From assembly GCA_026214975.1 (NCBI GenBank), contig JAOBSW010000178.1, forward strand, positions 67,501 through 131,500: a stretch of DNA of 64,000 nucleotides. The letters are read 5' to 3'. The position numbers were made by a program, and so were the translations under genes. The notes under the pieces are model-generated. The model did not search any database, had not been told where the DNA came from, and saw only the letters and a program-made list of their open reading frames with translations. This document shows positions 1 through 14,645 of the stretch, piece by piece; position 1 is the first letter of the stretch; each line of letters opens with the position of its first letter. Source of the DNA: Gentiana macrophylla (lineage: Eukaryota; Streptophyta; Magnoliopsida; Gentianales; Gentianaceae).

Positions 1-212
1 TTTATTTATCTGTCATTTTACAATATCAATATATTATTTATTATTTCTTCTACCTTTACCCTTCATTTTAATAACCCAAATTTTGCTACAGTTTTCCATG
101 CATAAGGAATGAAAGGATAATTTTGTTATTTTACATTTTTTTCAGACACATTAATTACTTTATTAATCTGTGTGAATCTTTTGTATGCGATAGATAAAAA
201 GAACGGAGGGAG
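1..212. mobile_element. Stowaway-like MITE, partial
   Basis: AT-rich sequence ending in the terminal motif ACGGAGGGAG followed by TA at 213-214, the typical end of Tc1/mariner-derived Stowaway MITEs. The same terminus occurs at 46842 and 34391. The other end lies outside the window. The element interrupts the 3' end of copia A: the RNase H reading frame runs from copia sequence straight into the MITE. Confidence 0.6.
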
Positions 213-215
213 TAC

Positions 216-1132
216 AATATATTGAGTTTGTGTCGGAAATCATCAAACTTAGACCCAGAAAGTGTCTTGGTAAAGACATCAGCTACTTGGTCAGAAGAAG
301 GGACAAATTGAACCTGCAGCTTGCCTTGAAGGACCTGATCCCGGACAAAGTGAACATCAATCTCAATGTGTTTTGTTCTAGCATGAAACACAGGGTTGTA
401 GGCCAAGAACTGAGCACCAATGTTGTCACACCAAGCTATAGGTTTTGAAAGCAGAGGCTTTCGAAGTTCTTGCAATAAAGATTTAATCCATTGTATTTCT
501 GCTGTCAAATGAGCCAAAGCCCGATATTTTGATTCAGTACTAGAACGAGAAACAACATGTTTCTTTTTAGAGGACCAAGAAACAAGAGACCCTCCAATGT
601 ACACACAATATCCAGCAATAGACTTCCTTTCCACAGTATCACATCCCCAATCAGCATCAGAAAAGCCAATAAGATTTAGGGAATAGTGAGGACTAAAATG
701 CAGGGCATATGATAAGGTACCTTTAATATAATGCAGCAAACGTTTAAGTGCTTGCCAGTGAATAACAGTGGGTGCTTGTAGGTACTGACTAAGGGTGTTG
801 ACAGCAAATGAAATAACTGGCCGAGTGTAAGTGAGGTATTGAAGTGCCCCAAGTATGCTTTTGTACATAGATGGATTATGCATTAGATCACCTGTGGTTT
901 TGGACAGCTTGGTGCCAACAGACATTGTTGTAAGGACAGGTTTTAAGTGAGCAAGACCTATCTTGTCCAGGAGCTGCATGGCATACAAGTGTTGGGACAG
1001 GTAAAGGCCGGTATCATCCCTGTAAACTTGAATCCCCAGAAAGTGACTAAGTTGGCCTAAATCTTTGAGGGCAAATCTGGAGTTCAACAGATGTATAAAT
1101 TTCTGAATGAGTGCTGAGTTGTTCCCTATCAA
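216..1132 (-). pseudogene. Copia A reverse transcriptase C-terminus and RNase H
   Basis: The frame covers the end of the reverse transcriptase and the RNase H domain. Visible motifs are the block around FLGIQVY, the copia motif LGALQYLTYTRP, SDADWGCD, SSTESKYRALA and the terminal AWCDNIGAQFLAYNPVFHAR with VADVFTKTL. YVDD lies just upstream on the same strand but behind an in-frame stop. The last residues of the open frame are not copia: they come from the MITE at 1-212. RNase H would degrade the RNA of the RNA-DNA hybrid during reverse transcription. Fragment of a dead polyprotein. Confidence 0.85.
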
Positions 1133-1153
1133 TAAAATGTCATCAACATAAAA

Positions 1154-2211
1154 CTAAAGCATACAAGAGAGTGTTGTTAGTGGAGAATACAAACAAAGAG
1201 GAGTCAGATTTTGCTTGTCAAATCCCCAGTGTATTAACTGTGATCTGAGTTCTTCAAACCAGACCCTTGGGGCCTGTTTAAGGCCATAAAGAGCCTTCTT
1301 GAGGTGTGGACATGAGTTGGGTGCTCCTTGGAGACAAAGCCTTCTGGTTGAGGCATAAAACAGATTCATAGAGGTTTCATTTAAGAAAGCATTGTTAATG
1401 TCATTTGATGAATTTTCTAGTTTTTGCAAAGAGCAAGAGCAAGAACAACTCTAATAGTAGAAGACCTAACCACATGACTGAATGTTTCAGTATAATCTAG
1501 TCCAGTTGTCTGAAGGAAACCTTTAGCTACAAGCCTAGCCTTATACTTTTGGACGGTGCCATCTCTGTTGAGCTTGACTTTGAAGATCCACTTATTACCA
1601 ACCAACCTCTGGCTAGGACTGGCAGGCACCAAATCCCAGGTGTGGTTCTTTATAAGGGCTATGTATTCATCTGTCATGGCCTTGCTCCAGTCTGGATGAG
1701 CAAGGGCTTCTGAAACCTTTTTTGGTTCAGTTGGATAAGGTGAGGGAACCTTGGAGGCAAGAAAGGAAAAAGTTTTAGGTTTATAGATACCAGATTTAGA
1801 TCTGGTTTGCATATGGTGCATAGGGACAGGAGAAGGGACAGGTGATAGTGATGTTGGGGATGGGGAATGAGGAGGAGAAGAAGAATGGGAGTTGGAACTG
1901 TGGGATGGTGGCTCATGGGATGGTGGAGGTGTTGGTAGAGCTATAGATGGAGAGGCAAGGACCCCAGTGCATACATGAGAACTAGGTGCAGGAGAGGATA
2001 CCATAACAGAAGATGGTGGAGAGCTAGGGACTCCAGTGGATACAGGAGGACTGGATGCAGAAGAGGACACCATATCAAAAGATGGTGTGGATGGAGACCT
2101 AGGAGAACTGGAAGGAGCATCATGATGCACAGGATGTAACAGGATTAAAGTAGTGATGGAAGAAGAGGGTGAGTGAGGTGACTGGGAAGTGAGACACTTG
2201 AAGGGGAACAA
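1154..2211 (-). pseudogene. Copia A integrase C-terminal linker and reverse transcriptase N-terminal half
   Basis: Two overlapping frames separated by a frameshift near 1420. The upstream one starts in a Ser/Pro-rich linker, then carries the start of the RT domain: WSKAMTDEYIALIKNHTWDL, GNKWIFKVK, YKARLVAKGFLQ and the DYTETFSHVV block (normally TFSPVVK). The second carries INNAFLNE (normally [10 protein letters not shown]), LKKALYGLKQAPRVWFEEL and WGF. The Pro-to-His change, the frameshift and the divergent segment after AFLNE show decay. Confidence 0.85.
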
Positions 2212-2528
2212 TGTCTCATCAAAGGGGACATTACTAGATATATAGATCCTGCCAGTGGAGGAAAGGCATAGAGCTCCTTTGTGATTAGGACTGTGACCAA
2301 GGAAAGTGCATCTCTCAGTGTGAAACTAGAACTTGTGCTTATGATAAGGTCTAAGGTGTAGGTAACAAGCACAACCAAACACCCTGAGACTGAGATAGTC
2401 AGGGGTTTTGTGATATAGGGCTTCAAAGGGAGAATTATTATTAAGCACAGGTGTGGGCAGCATGTTGATCAACCTAATGGCATGATGAAAACTATGCCAC
2501 CAATAAGTTAAGGGTAGGGATGCCTGAG

Positions 2529-2915
2529 CTAGGAGGGTAAGACCTGTTTACCATTCTGAGGATGTTCATAAGGACAGGCATATCTACGTTGAATACCTAG
2601 TTCTTGAAGTAAAGGAATGAAGATACTAAACTCACCTCCAAAGTTAGATTGGAGAGCTTTAATGTGAGTGTTGAACTGGTTTTCAGTCAGGGCTTTGAAT
2701 TGTTTAAAGGCAAGAAAGGCATCAAATTTGTGTTTCAATAGGTAAACCCAAGTGTACCTAGTGAAATAATCAAGGAAATGAATATAATACAAATAATAAG
2801 ATTTTGAGTGCACATGGGATGGTCCCCACAAGTCAGTATGAATCAATTCAAGCACAGAACAAGTTTTAGACACATAATAGGATATGGCATAGCATAATGT
2901 TTGCCAAACTGGCAA
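2529..2915 (-). pseudogene. Copia A integrase core
   Basis: Copia-type integrase core: first catalytic Asp in LIHTDLWGP and the YTRYTWVY-like block (FTRYTWVYLL). The second catalytic Asp, normally in SDxGGEF, is Asn here (QSNFGGEF), and the frame shifts away from the conserved ER after PQNG. Integrase joins the cDNA to host DNA and needs the D-D-E triad, so this copy is predicted inactive. It overlaps the end of the upstream gag-protease frame in another phase. Confidence 0.8.
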
Positions 2916-4075
2916 GATTCACAAAAGTTAACAATATAAGGAAAAGACATATTACATAACCTCTTAACTTGATTCAAGACAGACACAGAAGGATGACCTA
3001 ACCTCTGATGCCACAAGGTGGCATCATTCTTAACAGACATTGCAGCAACTAAAGACATGCTATTATTATTGGTAGGAACATGAGTAGACTTCCCAGCAGG
3101 GTGAGGCTTGGATTGAAGGGAGCTGATTGGAACATTAAAATGGTAGAGACCATCCTTAAGCACTCCTTCCAGGATAGTTTTCTTGGTGAGGGTATCCTTC
3201 ACAAAACAAGAATTAGCATGAAATTCTACAAATACAGAATTATCAGTGGTTAACTTTGAAATACTCAACAGATTCTTAGTGATAGAGGGAACATGAAGTA
3301 TATTATGAAGGTAAATGGGAGAATCATGAGATGTGGGAAGCTTAGAATGACCTATATGACTAATTTTAAGGTTCTCACCATATCCAACAGTCAAGGTTTC
3401 AGAGCCCTCATATCCAAAGTTGATGTGCAAATTGTTGATGTCTGATGTCACATGGCTGGTTGCTCCACTGTCAGCATACCAGTAAGGATCATGGACAATG
3501 TCAGGGGTGGCCAAGTAAGCTGCATTATTTCGAGGGCCATTGGACTGAGAACCACCAAAGCCACCATTTGCATTCGGATTAGAGTATCTGAAGTAGCATT
3601 CAACAACAGTATGACCAACCTTTTTACAGATTTGACAAGTTGGTCTGTTGGTATTGTTGTTGTTATTTGAGTTAGAACTTCCACTGCTGCCATTGCTTCT
3701 TCCTCCTCTACCACGTCTAGTCCTACCCCCTCTATTTCCCCTGCCACGGTCGGAGTTCCATTGACCTCTAGAACTAGTGTTTGAAGACTGTTGCACGGTA
3801 GGTCTTGTGGTTGCAACATGCGCTGCATTTTGTCCCAAATCAGCAATAGTAGAAGAGTTAAGCTGGGTAATCAAACGTCCATGAGTAAGAAAGTGCGATT
3901 GGACCTCCAGCCAAGTCAAGGAACCAACTCTAGAGGTGAAATTAACAATAACGGACTCATACTCCTTCCCAAGTCCACAGAGAGTAGCAAGTATAAGCTC
4001 AGAGGATGTTATGGGATAACTTGCGGCGGCAAGCCCATCGGAATAGGATTTCATTTTGGATAGATAATCCAGCAT
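2843..4075 (-). pseudogene. Copia A gag zinc knuckle, protease and GAG-pre-integrase domain
   Basis: The domains run in order. First is the gag C-terminal half with an Arg/Gly-rich stretch. Next is a CCHC zinc knuckle of the form CX2CX4HX4C (CQICKKVGHTVVEC). Then comes an aspartic protease with the active-site DSGATSH, and a GAG-pre-integrase domain with LWHQRLGHPS and a CESCQFGK end. The protease motif is intact. Separated from the gag N-terminus at 4226-4756 by stops and a frameshift. Confidence 0.88.
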
Positions 4076-4225
4076 AGGAGTAGACCATTTCTATGCTTTA
4101 GCCAAAGCTCCCTTGAATTCGAGCATACGTGCCTCAGATTGACTGTTGAAAAGAGCTTCTAGCGTATGCCAAACTTCATGAGACGCCTCATATCCCATAA
4201 CCTCAAGAAGAGCTTCCTCCGTCAT

Positions 4226-4756
4226 TTAGCTTTTTAACCATCCAAGAATAAGTTGATATGTTTGATTCCACAGCTCACTGGCCGGAGTAAAGATGGAAGC
4301 ACCAGGTACAGAAGGAGGTCTGGGAACCGTTCCAAGAAGAAAACCATCCAATCGATGACCACGAACTACAGGTAAGATGGTGGACCGCCACAGTAAATAA
4401 TTAGATCTGGTGAGTTTGACGGTGCATGTCTGACTGAGATTTCCCCCAAACGGTGGTGTGCCCGGAGTACCAGCAAAGGGTGAAGATGGAAGAAGAGTGG
4501 GCGTAGGTGTTGGCAAACCTGTGAAAGGAGTGGTAAGGCCTGGCCCAAGAGAGATTGGTGGTGGTGCAAATTGGCCGGAAAAACCAGAGGGAAACAGGAA
4601 AAAGCTGTAAAAAGAGAATTTTGGCAAGGAAAACGATTGGTGCATTGTAGTGTTAGACTGAGATCCATTTGTTGAAGAAACGACGGTGGTTGTAGCCCTG
4701 AATGTGGTCACCACGGTGGAGGAAGGCGGTGTCGCCGCCTCGTCGACGCTAGCCAT
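4226..4756 (-). pseudogene. Copia A gag N-terminus
   Basis: Starts at the ATG four bases beyond the primer binding site and encodes a Ser/Thr/Pro-rich leader followed by the gag core signature KLTRSNYLLWRSTILPVVRG, LDGFLLG and NQTYQLILGWL, which match plant copia gag (DUF4219/UBN2-type). The frame breaks at 4226; the gag continues in another frame toward 4075. Confidence 0.8.
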
Positions 4757-4760
4757 AAAG

Positions 4761-4774
4761 TGGCTCTGATACCA
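4761..4774 (-). other. Primer binding site of copia A
   Basis: The minus strand reads TGGTATCAGAGCCA directly downstream of the 5' LTR, the standard copia PBS complementary to initiator tRNA-Met. It fixes the LTR boundary at 4775. Confidence 0.85.
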
Positions 4775-4907
4775 CGTAACGGATCTAGAAAAGATGATAT
4801 TCTATCATTAATTCTCAGCAAATCATTTGTGTATGTACAATACATAAAGCAAATCCAACAGCAAATCTAACAAACTCCACATGTCATACTATCTAGGTGA
4901 CACATGT

Positions 4908-6118
4908 ATCCCCTGGATATGGCCTAGTGGTGAGGAGCTGGGGTGTTGTAGTGATGACCGGACCATGTTTTGGAGGTCGAGGTTCGATTCCGTAAAAAGA
5001 GGTTGATTTCCGATGATAAAAAACTTCAGTGATGTGGAACTAAGGCAGCCCTTGACTATAAGCCATAGTTATTAAAGCCAGACCGGCGGTCGAACCGGTA
5101 AAACCGGTGACCCGGGCTCAGAACCGGTCCGGTTAAGCTATTGGACCGTTTGAGGAGTCTGACCGCACATAACCGGTAAAACCGACGGTCGAACCGGCCA
5201 ACCGCGACCCGGGCGGTTTTCAGTCCAACCGGTAATTTTTGTTATTAATTTATTAAACATAAAAAAACAGAAAAAAAATCCGTTGATATCCTTAACAAAA
5301 CGCATCTAGCGGTGAAAAAACCATAATTTCACTTTTACACTCTCACAATTCGCACTTTCATTTCACAGCTGCCTCACTCTCAACTCTCGAGTTCTTTGTT
5401 CTAAAATTTCCATTCAACTTCAAGAATAATTGCCGAAGAGTGTCACACACATCAAGCCTAAAGCTCAGGTGTTCATCTTCTCCTGTTTTTTTGGTTAATT
5501 TTTAAGATATATTATGCATAATAATGGAACGAGTTTCTTGATTCTTACTTGTTAATCCTATTTCTTTTCTTTTCTATTTTACTAAGTTCTTATTCCATCG
5601 TTTTTTGTTTTGGATTACTTGTGAAAGTGAGCTGTAGCGAGCCTGCTGCCTGTATGCCTCTGTAACTTTGATGTTCTTTTTTTTTTGGGCTTCAAAACTC
5701 AAAAGTTGTATGATCATTGATCAGTAAGATCAAGATTTTTTCACGCTTCCTTAATTGGGACCAGACGTAACTGGTGCTATAATCGATTGTGTATCACTGT
5801 ATTGTTGCTCACTTGGTTGGTTGTTGTCAATTTTTTTACTGTGTAAGATTGATAATTTGTGATTTGGATGGTGGAATGTTTTGGAAATGATTTTGAACGT
5901 CATATTTTAATTTTTTCTTGTTTCTTAAATATATTATTATATTTTTTAATTAAATGCAATGACCCACCGGTTGAACCGGTGACCAGGTGACTTTTCCGGT
6001 TGAGTGTCGGTCCATTCGATAACTATCTTTTTCCAGGCTCTGCGCTCACGATTAACCTCTCATCGCATTCTCGCGGACGGGATCGAAGCGGCCCTAAGTT
6101 AGGGGTTTAACTGATTTT
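4908..6118 (+). mobile_element. tRNA-derived SINE, interrupted
   Basis: The head carries a pol III A-box-like motif (TGGCCTAGTGG, about 4921) and a B-box-like motif (GGTTCGATTCC, about 4979). The 3' end finishes in T-rich DNA near 6118. The unit is flanked by a 14-bp target duplication, TAGGTGACACATGT at 4894 and TAGATGACACGTGT at 6119 (2 mismatches). A DNA transposon splits it at about 5066-6026. SINEs are mobilised by LINE enzymes. The SINE family was not identified. Confidence 0.65.
5066..6026. mobile_element. Non-autonomous DNA transposon with ACCGG subterminal repeats
   Basis: Ends TAGTTAT... and ...ATAACTA are inverted relative to each other, and both ends are dense in AACCGGT/CCGGTT motifs. 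The interior has no transposase-like frame. Nested inside the SINE. The superfamily (hAT-like or other) is not established. Confidence 0.5.
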
Positions 6119-6370
6119 TAGATGACACGTGTCACAATGATATACAACCACATCTATATATTAGATATATCTCTAACATATCCTTATCCTTACTACTATA
6201 TAAGAAGGGAAAAAGTGTCTTTTGTGACACTTTGCTTTTTTTTCATTGGCCTCGTATTTTATTGTTTCATCTACTAAAAATCATGAGCTTTTTTTTTTTT
6301 TTTTTTTTTTTTATTTTTGTGTGATGGCAAAAGGGAAAAGTTTTTTTTATTTATTTATTTATTTTTTTTT

Positions 6371-7087
6371 AAGAAGGGTTTGAGTTAAATTATTTACATT
6401 TTAGACTCAATCAATTGTATCACATTTTAATGTGTGAATATATGTAGCAAATGTATAACTATTTTCAAAATATAAAGCACGACGATTTTATTTGCGATTA
6501 CGGCCTTTCAGATCACGCCAAAACAATTTTGGTGACGTTTACATGAAATATTATAAATTTTTAAAATAAATTCATTTCATAAAAACATATCGTTTGTTTG
6601 ACACTCGCGATATATATTATTTTCAAGATATAAGTCAACGATATGTTGCCTACACGATCTTTTTGTTTAAAAATATTTGGTTTGACGATTACATGATTTT
6701 TTTTTACTGTTCATGGCAGGCCTAGCCCAGAAAAGTTTTTTATTTTTTTATTTTTTATTTTTTATTTAGAAGAAGGGTTTGAGTTAAATTGTTCTATTTT
6801 GGAGGACTCAATTGTATCACATTTTATTGTGTGAATATATGTAGCAAATGTATGACTATTTTCAAAATATAAGGTCACGACTTGTTGCCGACACGATCTT
6901 TGTATTATGCCAAAACAATTTTATTGACGTTTACATGAAATATTATAAATTTTTAAAATAAATTCATTTCATAAAAAACATATCGTTTGTCTGTGGCGAT
7001 ATGATTATTTTCAAGATATAAGTCAACGATACGTATTCTTTACACGATCTTTACGCTTAAAAATATTTGGTTTGACGATCATAATGA
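6371..7087. repeat. Direct duplication of ~320 bp
   Basis: Copy 1 (6371-6695) and copy 2 (6770-7087) both start AAGAAGGGTTTGAGTTAAATT and end TTTGGTTTGACGAT. They share long identical blocks such as GTGAATATATGTAGCAAATG and GACGTTTACATGAAATATTA. Short indels separate them; spacing is about 399 bp. No coding content. Confidence 0.85.
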
Positions 7088-7359
7088 AATATTAAAAATT
7101 TTGAAATGATTTTTTTTTTTGTAAAAACATATCTTTTTTTTCTTCTTTTTCTTTCCTATCTAAATAAGAAAGAAAAGGGTATGCCACGCAAGACTCCTCC
7201 CTTTTTCTCTCCGGTTCACCTCACCTGTATAAATCACCAAAAAATCATCTCTTCTACTCTCATTTGTTGCTTTTTGTGTTTCGGCCCTTTTTGTTATTTT
7301 GGACCGTCTGGTTTGTAAGGCTTGACATTGTAGAATTAATTTTTTTTTTCATAAAATGA

Positions 7360-7960
7360 AAATTGACCAAGATGAAATCGGATGGAATGAAATGAAAATC
7401 GATAAAACACGTGGTGATGTGTAAGAAGAAAGTGATGTTAGGTAGGTTGTGGGTTGGGTTGGGGTGGTGGGAAGGGTAGGGTATAGTAAGATGGGTGGTG
7501 GGCACGGTAGGGTAGGGAGTTGTAGGGTAGAGTAGGATGGGGTGGTGGGTAGGGTAAGGTAGGGTGGGATGAGATAAAATAGGGTGTAATATGCTTAGCA
7601 AGGATAGTGAATTAATATGTAGGTTAAAGTTTGTAGGTAGGTAGAGAGGTAGGGTGCGGTAGGGTGTGCTAATGTAGGTGAGGCGAGGTATGAGATGTAA
7701 TGCGGTGATGTATGGTAGGGTAGGATGGTATGGTTGGATGATGTGTCGTAAGTTATGTAAAGTTTGGTAAGTTGAATAAAGTACGTAATATAGGGTAGTG
7801 TGGTAAGATAATATGTGGTAAGATAATGTGGTGTAGGGAATGGCGAGGTAGGATTTGATAGGTGAGTGTTAAAAAATGTTGGGATAAGGTGCGGTTGGGT
7901 GATTGATAATGTGTGTTGTAGATAAGAAAGAGTGTGTTGACTAGGGTAGAGTTGTGCGGT
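7360..7960. repeat. G-rich GGTAGGGT minisatellite, copy 1
   Basis: Degenerate tandem array of GGTAGGGT, GGTGGTGGG and GGGTAAGG units. Its left flank (about 7340-7420) resembles the left flank of the similar array at 33300, sharing GGATGGAATG and then a TTGACAAAACATGTGG-type segment. The minus-strand Pro/Tyr/Thr-rich open frames here are by-products of the repeat. Confidence 0.75.
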
Positions 7961-8167
7961 TGGGTGATTGTCGTCGTGTTAAATAATTGACATCGTAATT
8001 TGTTGTATAATATCAATGCCGGTTAAATTTCGTCATTTATATTGTGTTGTATTTAAAATGTGTGGAGTGATATTTTAGTTAAAATGTATTTTATATTTAA
8101 TAGTTTTTGACATTTAAGGTAAGCATCTAAAGATTTTATTACGCATTTGAGTCTCGTTTATAACTAG

Positions 8168-8191
8168 TATATATATATATATATATAACTA

Positions 8192-8251
<60 letters not shown>
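8168..8251. repeat. (TA)n microsatellite
   Basis: Nearly uninterrupted TA dinucleotides, with two ACTAG interruptions near the start, 40 bp before the first visible beta-glucosidase exon. Confidence 0.95.
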
Positions 8252-8254
<3 letters not shown>

Positions 8255-8274
8255 TCCGTTCTCCCTCGTTTTAA

Positions 8275-10164
<1,890 letters not shown>

Positions 10165-10889
10165 AGGCATGGGAAAGTGTACCTATATACTACTTCTATC
10201 AATCTTATTTACCGGGAAAAATCATTTTGTTCATTAGGCCTAAAGACATGCATGGGAGAGTGTATTTGTTATAGTTATATCAATCTTGTTGTGTTTGATG
10301 ATAATGATACATACTTTTAGGGGGTCCATCGTCACCCCCATTTTTACTACTGACACCCTATTACTCCCGACATAACAAAAAATTACTTAGGCACCACGAT
10401 TATTTTTAATGAACATAAAGTCAGTGACACTGACGTTGCTATTGAAAACCAAAGTCAGTGACACTGATGTTGATGTTCAAAACTAAAGTCAGTGGCACCT
10501 ACGTTTACGTTATAAAAGTGTCACTACTTAGTAACATCAGTCCACTGACGTTGATATCGAAAAGGAGCGTCAATAATGGTGATGTTTCTAGTGTAGTACC
10601 GAAAGTAAAAACAAGAAAATATATGTGGTACCGAAAATAAAAAGAAAAATAATCAAAAAAAGAATGCCGATAGTAAACCTCCCACTTTTATAGCACAAAT
10701 CAATTATACAATACACATGATATATCATTCATCACACCACTCTACAGTTTACCCTTCCCTTTTCACACCAAGCACCAATCACACAAATCTATCATATATC
10801 ATACAGGAATATTGTTTTTGACACACAGAGAAACAGAGATGCAGTAGTTATATACACACACATATACATATATATAAAAAAACTATCAC
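10165..10889. other. Intergenic between beta-glucosidase and tubulin genes
   Basis: Contains a ~75-bp direct duplication of the beta-glucosidase 3' end (10137-10210 and 10216-10292) and a short repeat cluster at 10418-10594. The last ~200 bp should be the 3' UTR of the minus-strand tubulin gene. No gene seen. Confidence 0.5.
10418..10594. repeat. Subterminal-type short repeats, possible CACTA element end
   Basis: Three near-copies of AAAGTCAGTGACACTGACGTT start at about 10418, 10451 and 10485. The block ends in TTTCTAGTGTAG, whose complement begins CTACACTAGAAA, resembling a CACTA terminus. No matching opposite end was found, so the assignment is tentative. Confidence 0.3.
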
Positions 10890-13415
<2,526 letters not shown>

Positions 13416-13525
13416 TCAGATGGGGGAGGAGAAGTGGTGGATTGGAGGAAATGGAGGCGCGGGAGGGGGTAATCAATGTTTAATGCTGGTGGGAAATGAG
13501 ATTGATTGCGTAGTACTGTATTATA

Positions 13526-13533
13526 ATTATATA
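13526..13533 (-). promoter_or_regulatory. TATA box of the tubulin gene
   Basis: The minus strand reads TATATAAT about 140 bp before the tubulin ATG, a plausible core promoter spacing with a 5' UTR of about 100 bp. The leader next to the ATG is C/T-rich on the minus strand, common in tubulin leaders. Confidence 0.5.
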
Positions 13534-13639
13534 TGGAGAGCGGGAACCATACACTAATTTCTTAAACTATTCACTTATTAAAGTCAAACATTCTTCTTCC
13601 CTTTTTCGCACTCAGAAACCCTCGGTCATACAGGAGGTT

Positions 13640-14645
13640 TTTGTGTGGCAGATCTACGCTACGATCTATATATCGTCGTGGCAGATACCATATACCACAC
13701 ACGATTTCATTCTGCATTTAAACTGTATGGTTCTGATCGTTTCACCCGTCACATCAGCTCAAAATCTCTACACCACACAAATATTTCCCCAGTCTTACCA
13801 TCACCGGAGAGCTTCCCGCCTCTCCCTAACAATCCAAATAGAGGTCTATCCTATGGAGGTCTTTGTCGAGGAGCAACACATGATTGATTGTAGTGTTGAC
13901 AAATCTAAGCTGATTGGAGATGAAGACAGATTCGGCACTCGGCAACTAAATGTCAGAGGGAGTTACGCAGACACCAACATCTACGTAGGAGATGATGGAT
14001 ACGATAATGATTTCAACGATTATTCCGACACTATCAAAAATTTCATGAGGGGCGAGCATGACAAAGACGAAATCATCAACCATCAAGATGAATGACTTGA
14101 CCTCTAGAAACCCTGGAAGAATGCTTTAATCACTAAGCTCCTTGGCAAATCTATGTCTTACAACTACCATGCTCAACAGATAATGGAAAACCGAAGATCG
14201 TCTAGAATTGACCGACTTAGAACAAGGCTTCTATGTTGTCCGATTTACGAAGAAGGAAGATTAAGAGACTGCCCTAGAAAATGGCCATTGGATGATCCTA
14301 TGACACTACCTATCAGTTATGAAATGGAAGCCCTTCTTCATACCTTCAAAAGATAAAATCAAAACAACTTTGGCTTGGGTAAGATTCCCAAAATTCCTAG
14401 TGGAAGTCTTTCAGGAAAGATATATGAAGAAACTTGGAAACAGAGTTGGCAAAGTCGTCAACGTGGACTCTTTCACACTCCAAAACATCAGAGAAATATA
14501 TGTGAGGGTTTGTGTATGGGTAAATATGGAGTGAACCTTAAGATCATCAATAGTATTGAATGACCGTCGGTTCAAGGTTGAATACGATGGTATGTGAATG
14601 ATTTGTTTTGTTTGTGGAAAATTTGGACACATGAGTATTGAAAAG
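13640..14645 (+). pseudogene. LINE ORF1 relic (DUF4283 and zinc knuckle type)
   Basis: Fragments in several frames give the ORF1 pattern of plant L1-type LINEs. An acidic leader (about 13851-14094) is followed by a DUF4283-like stretch with LEQGFYVVRF (about 14218) and MKWKPFF (about 14320). After that come TTLAWVRFPK, YMKKLGNRVGKVVNVDS, VLNDRRFKVEYDGM and the start of a zinc knuckle, ICFVCGKFGH (about 14600). ORF1 proteins bind LINE RNA. Stops and frameshifts throughout, and no ORF2 follows. The 13700-13800 part has an inverted relative at 47740-47870. Confidence 0.7.

Larger units (their letters stand above)
213..6178 (-). mobile_element. Copia element A (decayed Ty1/copia retrotransposon)
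   Basis: Reading on the minus strand, the order is 5' LTR (4775-6178, enlarged by nested insertions), primer binding site, gag with zinc knuckle, protease, integrase, reverse transcriptase and RNase H, which is the Ty1/copia order. The 3' LTR is not visible because a MITE interrupts the element near base 212. Several frameshifts and stops break the polyprotein, including a stop just before the YVDD catalytic motif near 1150. It cannot be autonomous as it stands. Confidence 0.9.
4775..6178 (-). repeat. 5' LTR of copia A, expanded by nested insertions
   Basis: On the minus strand the LTR begins TGTTAGAGATATATC at 6178 and ends next to the PBS at 4775 (terminal CA decayed to CG). Without the nested material between the two target duplications (4894-4907 and 6119-6132) the LTR would be only about 180 bp. 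Confidence 0.7.
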
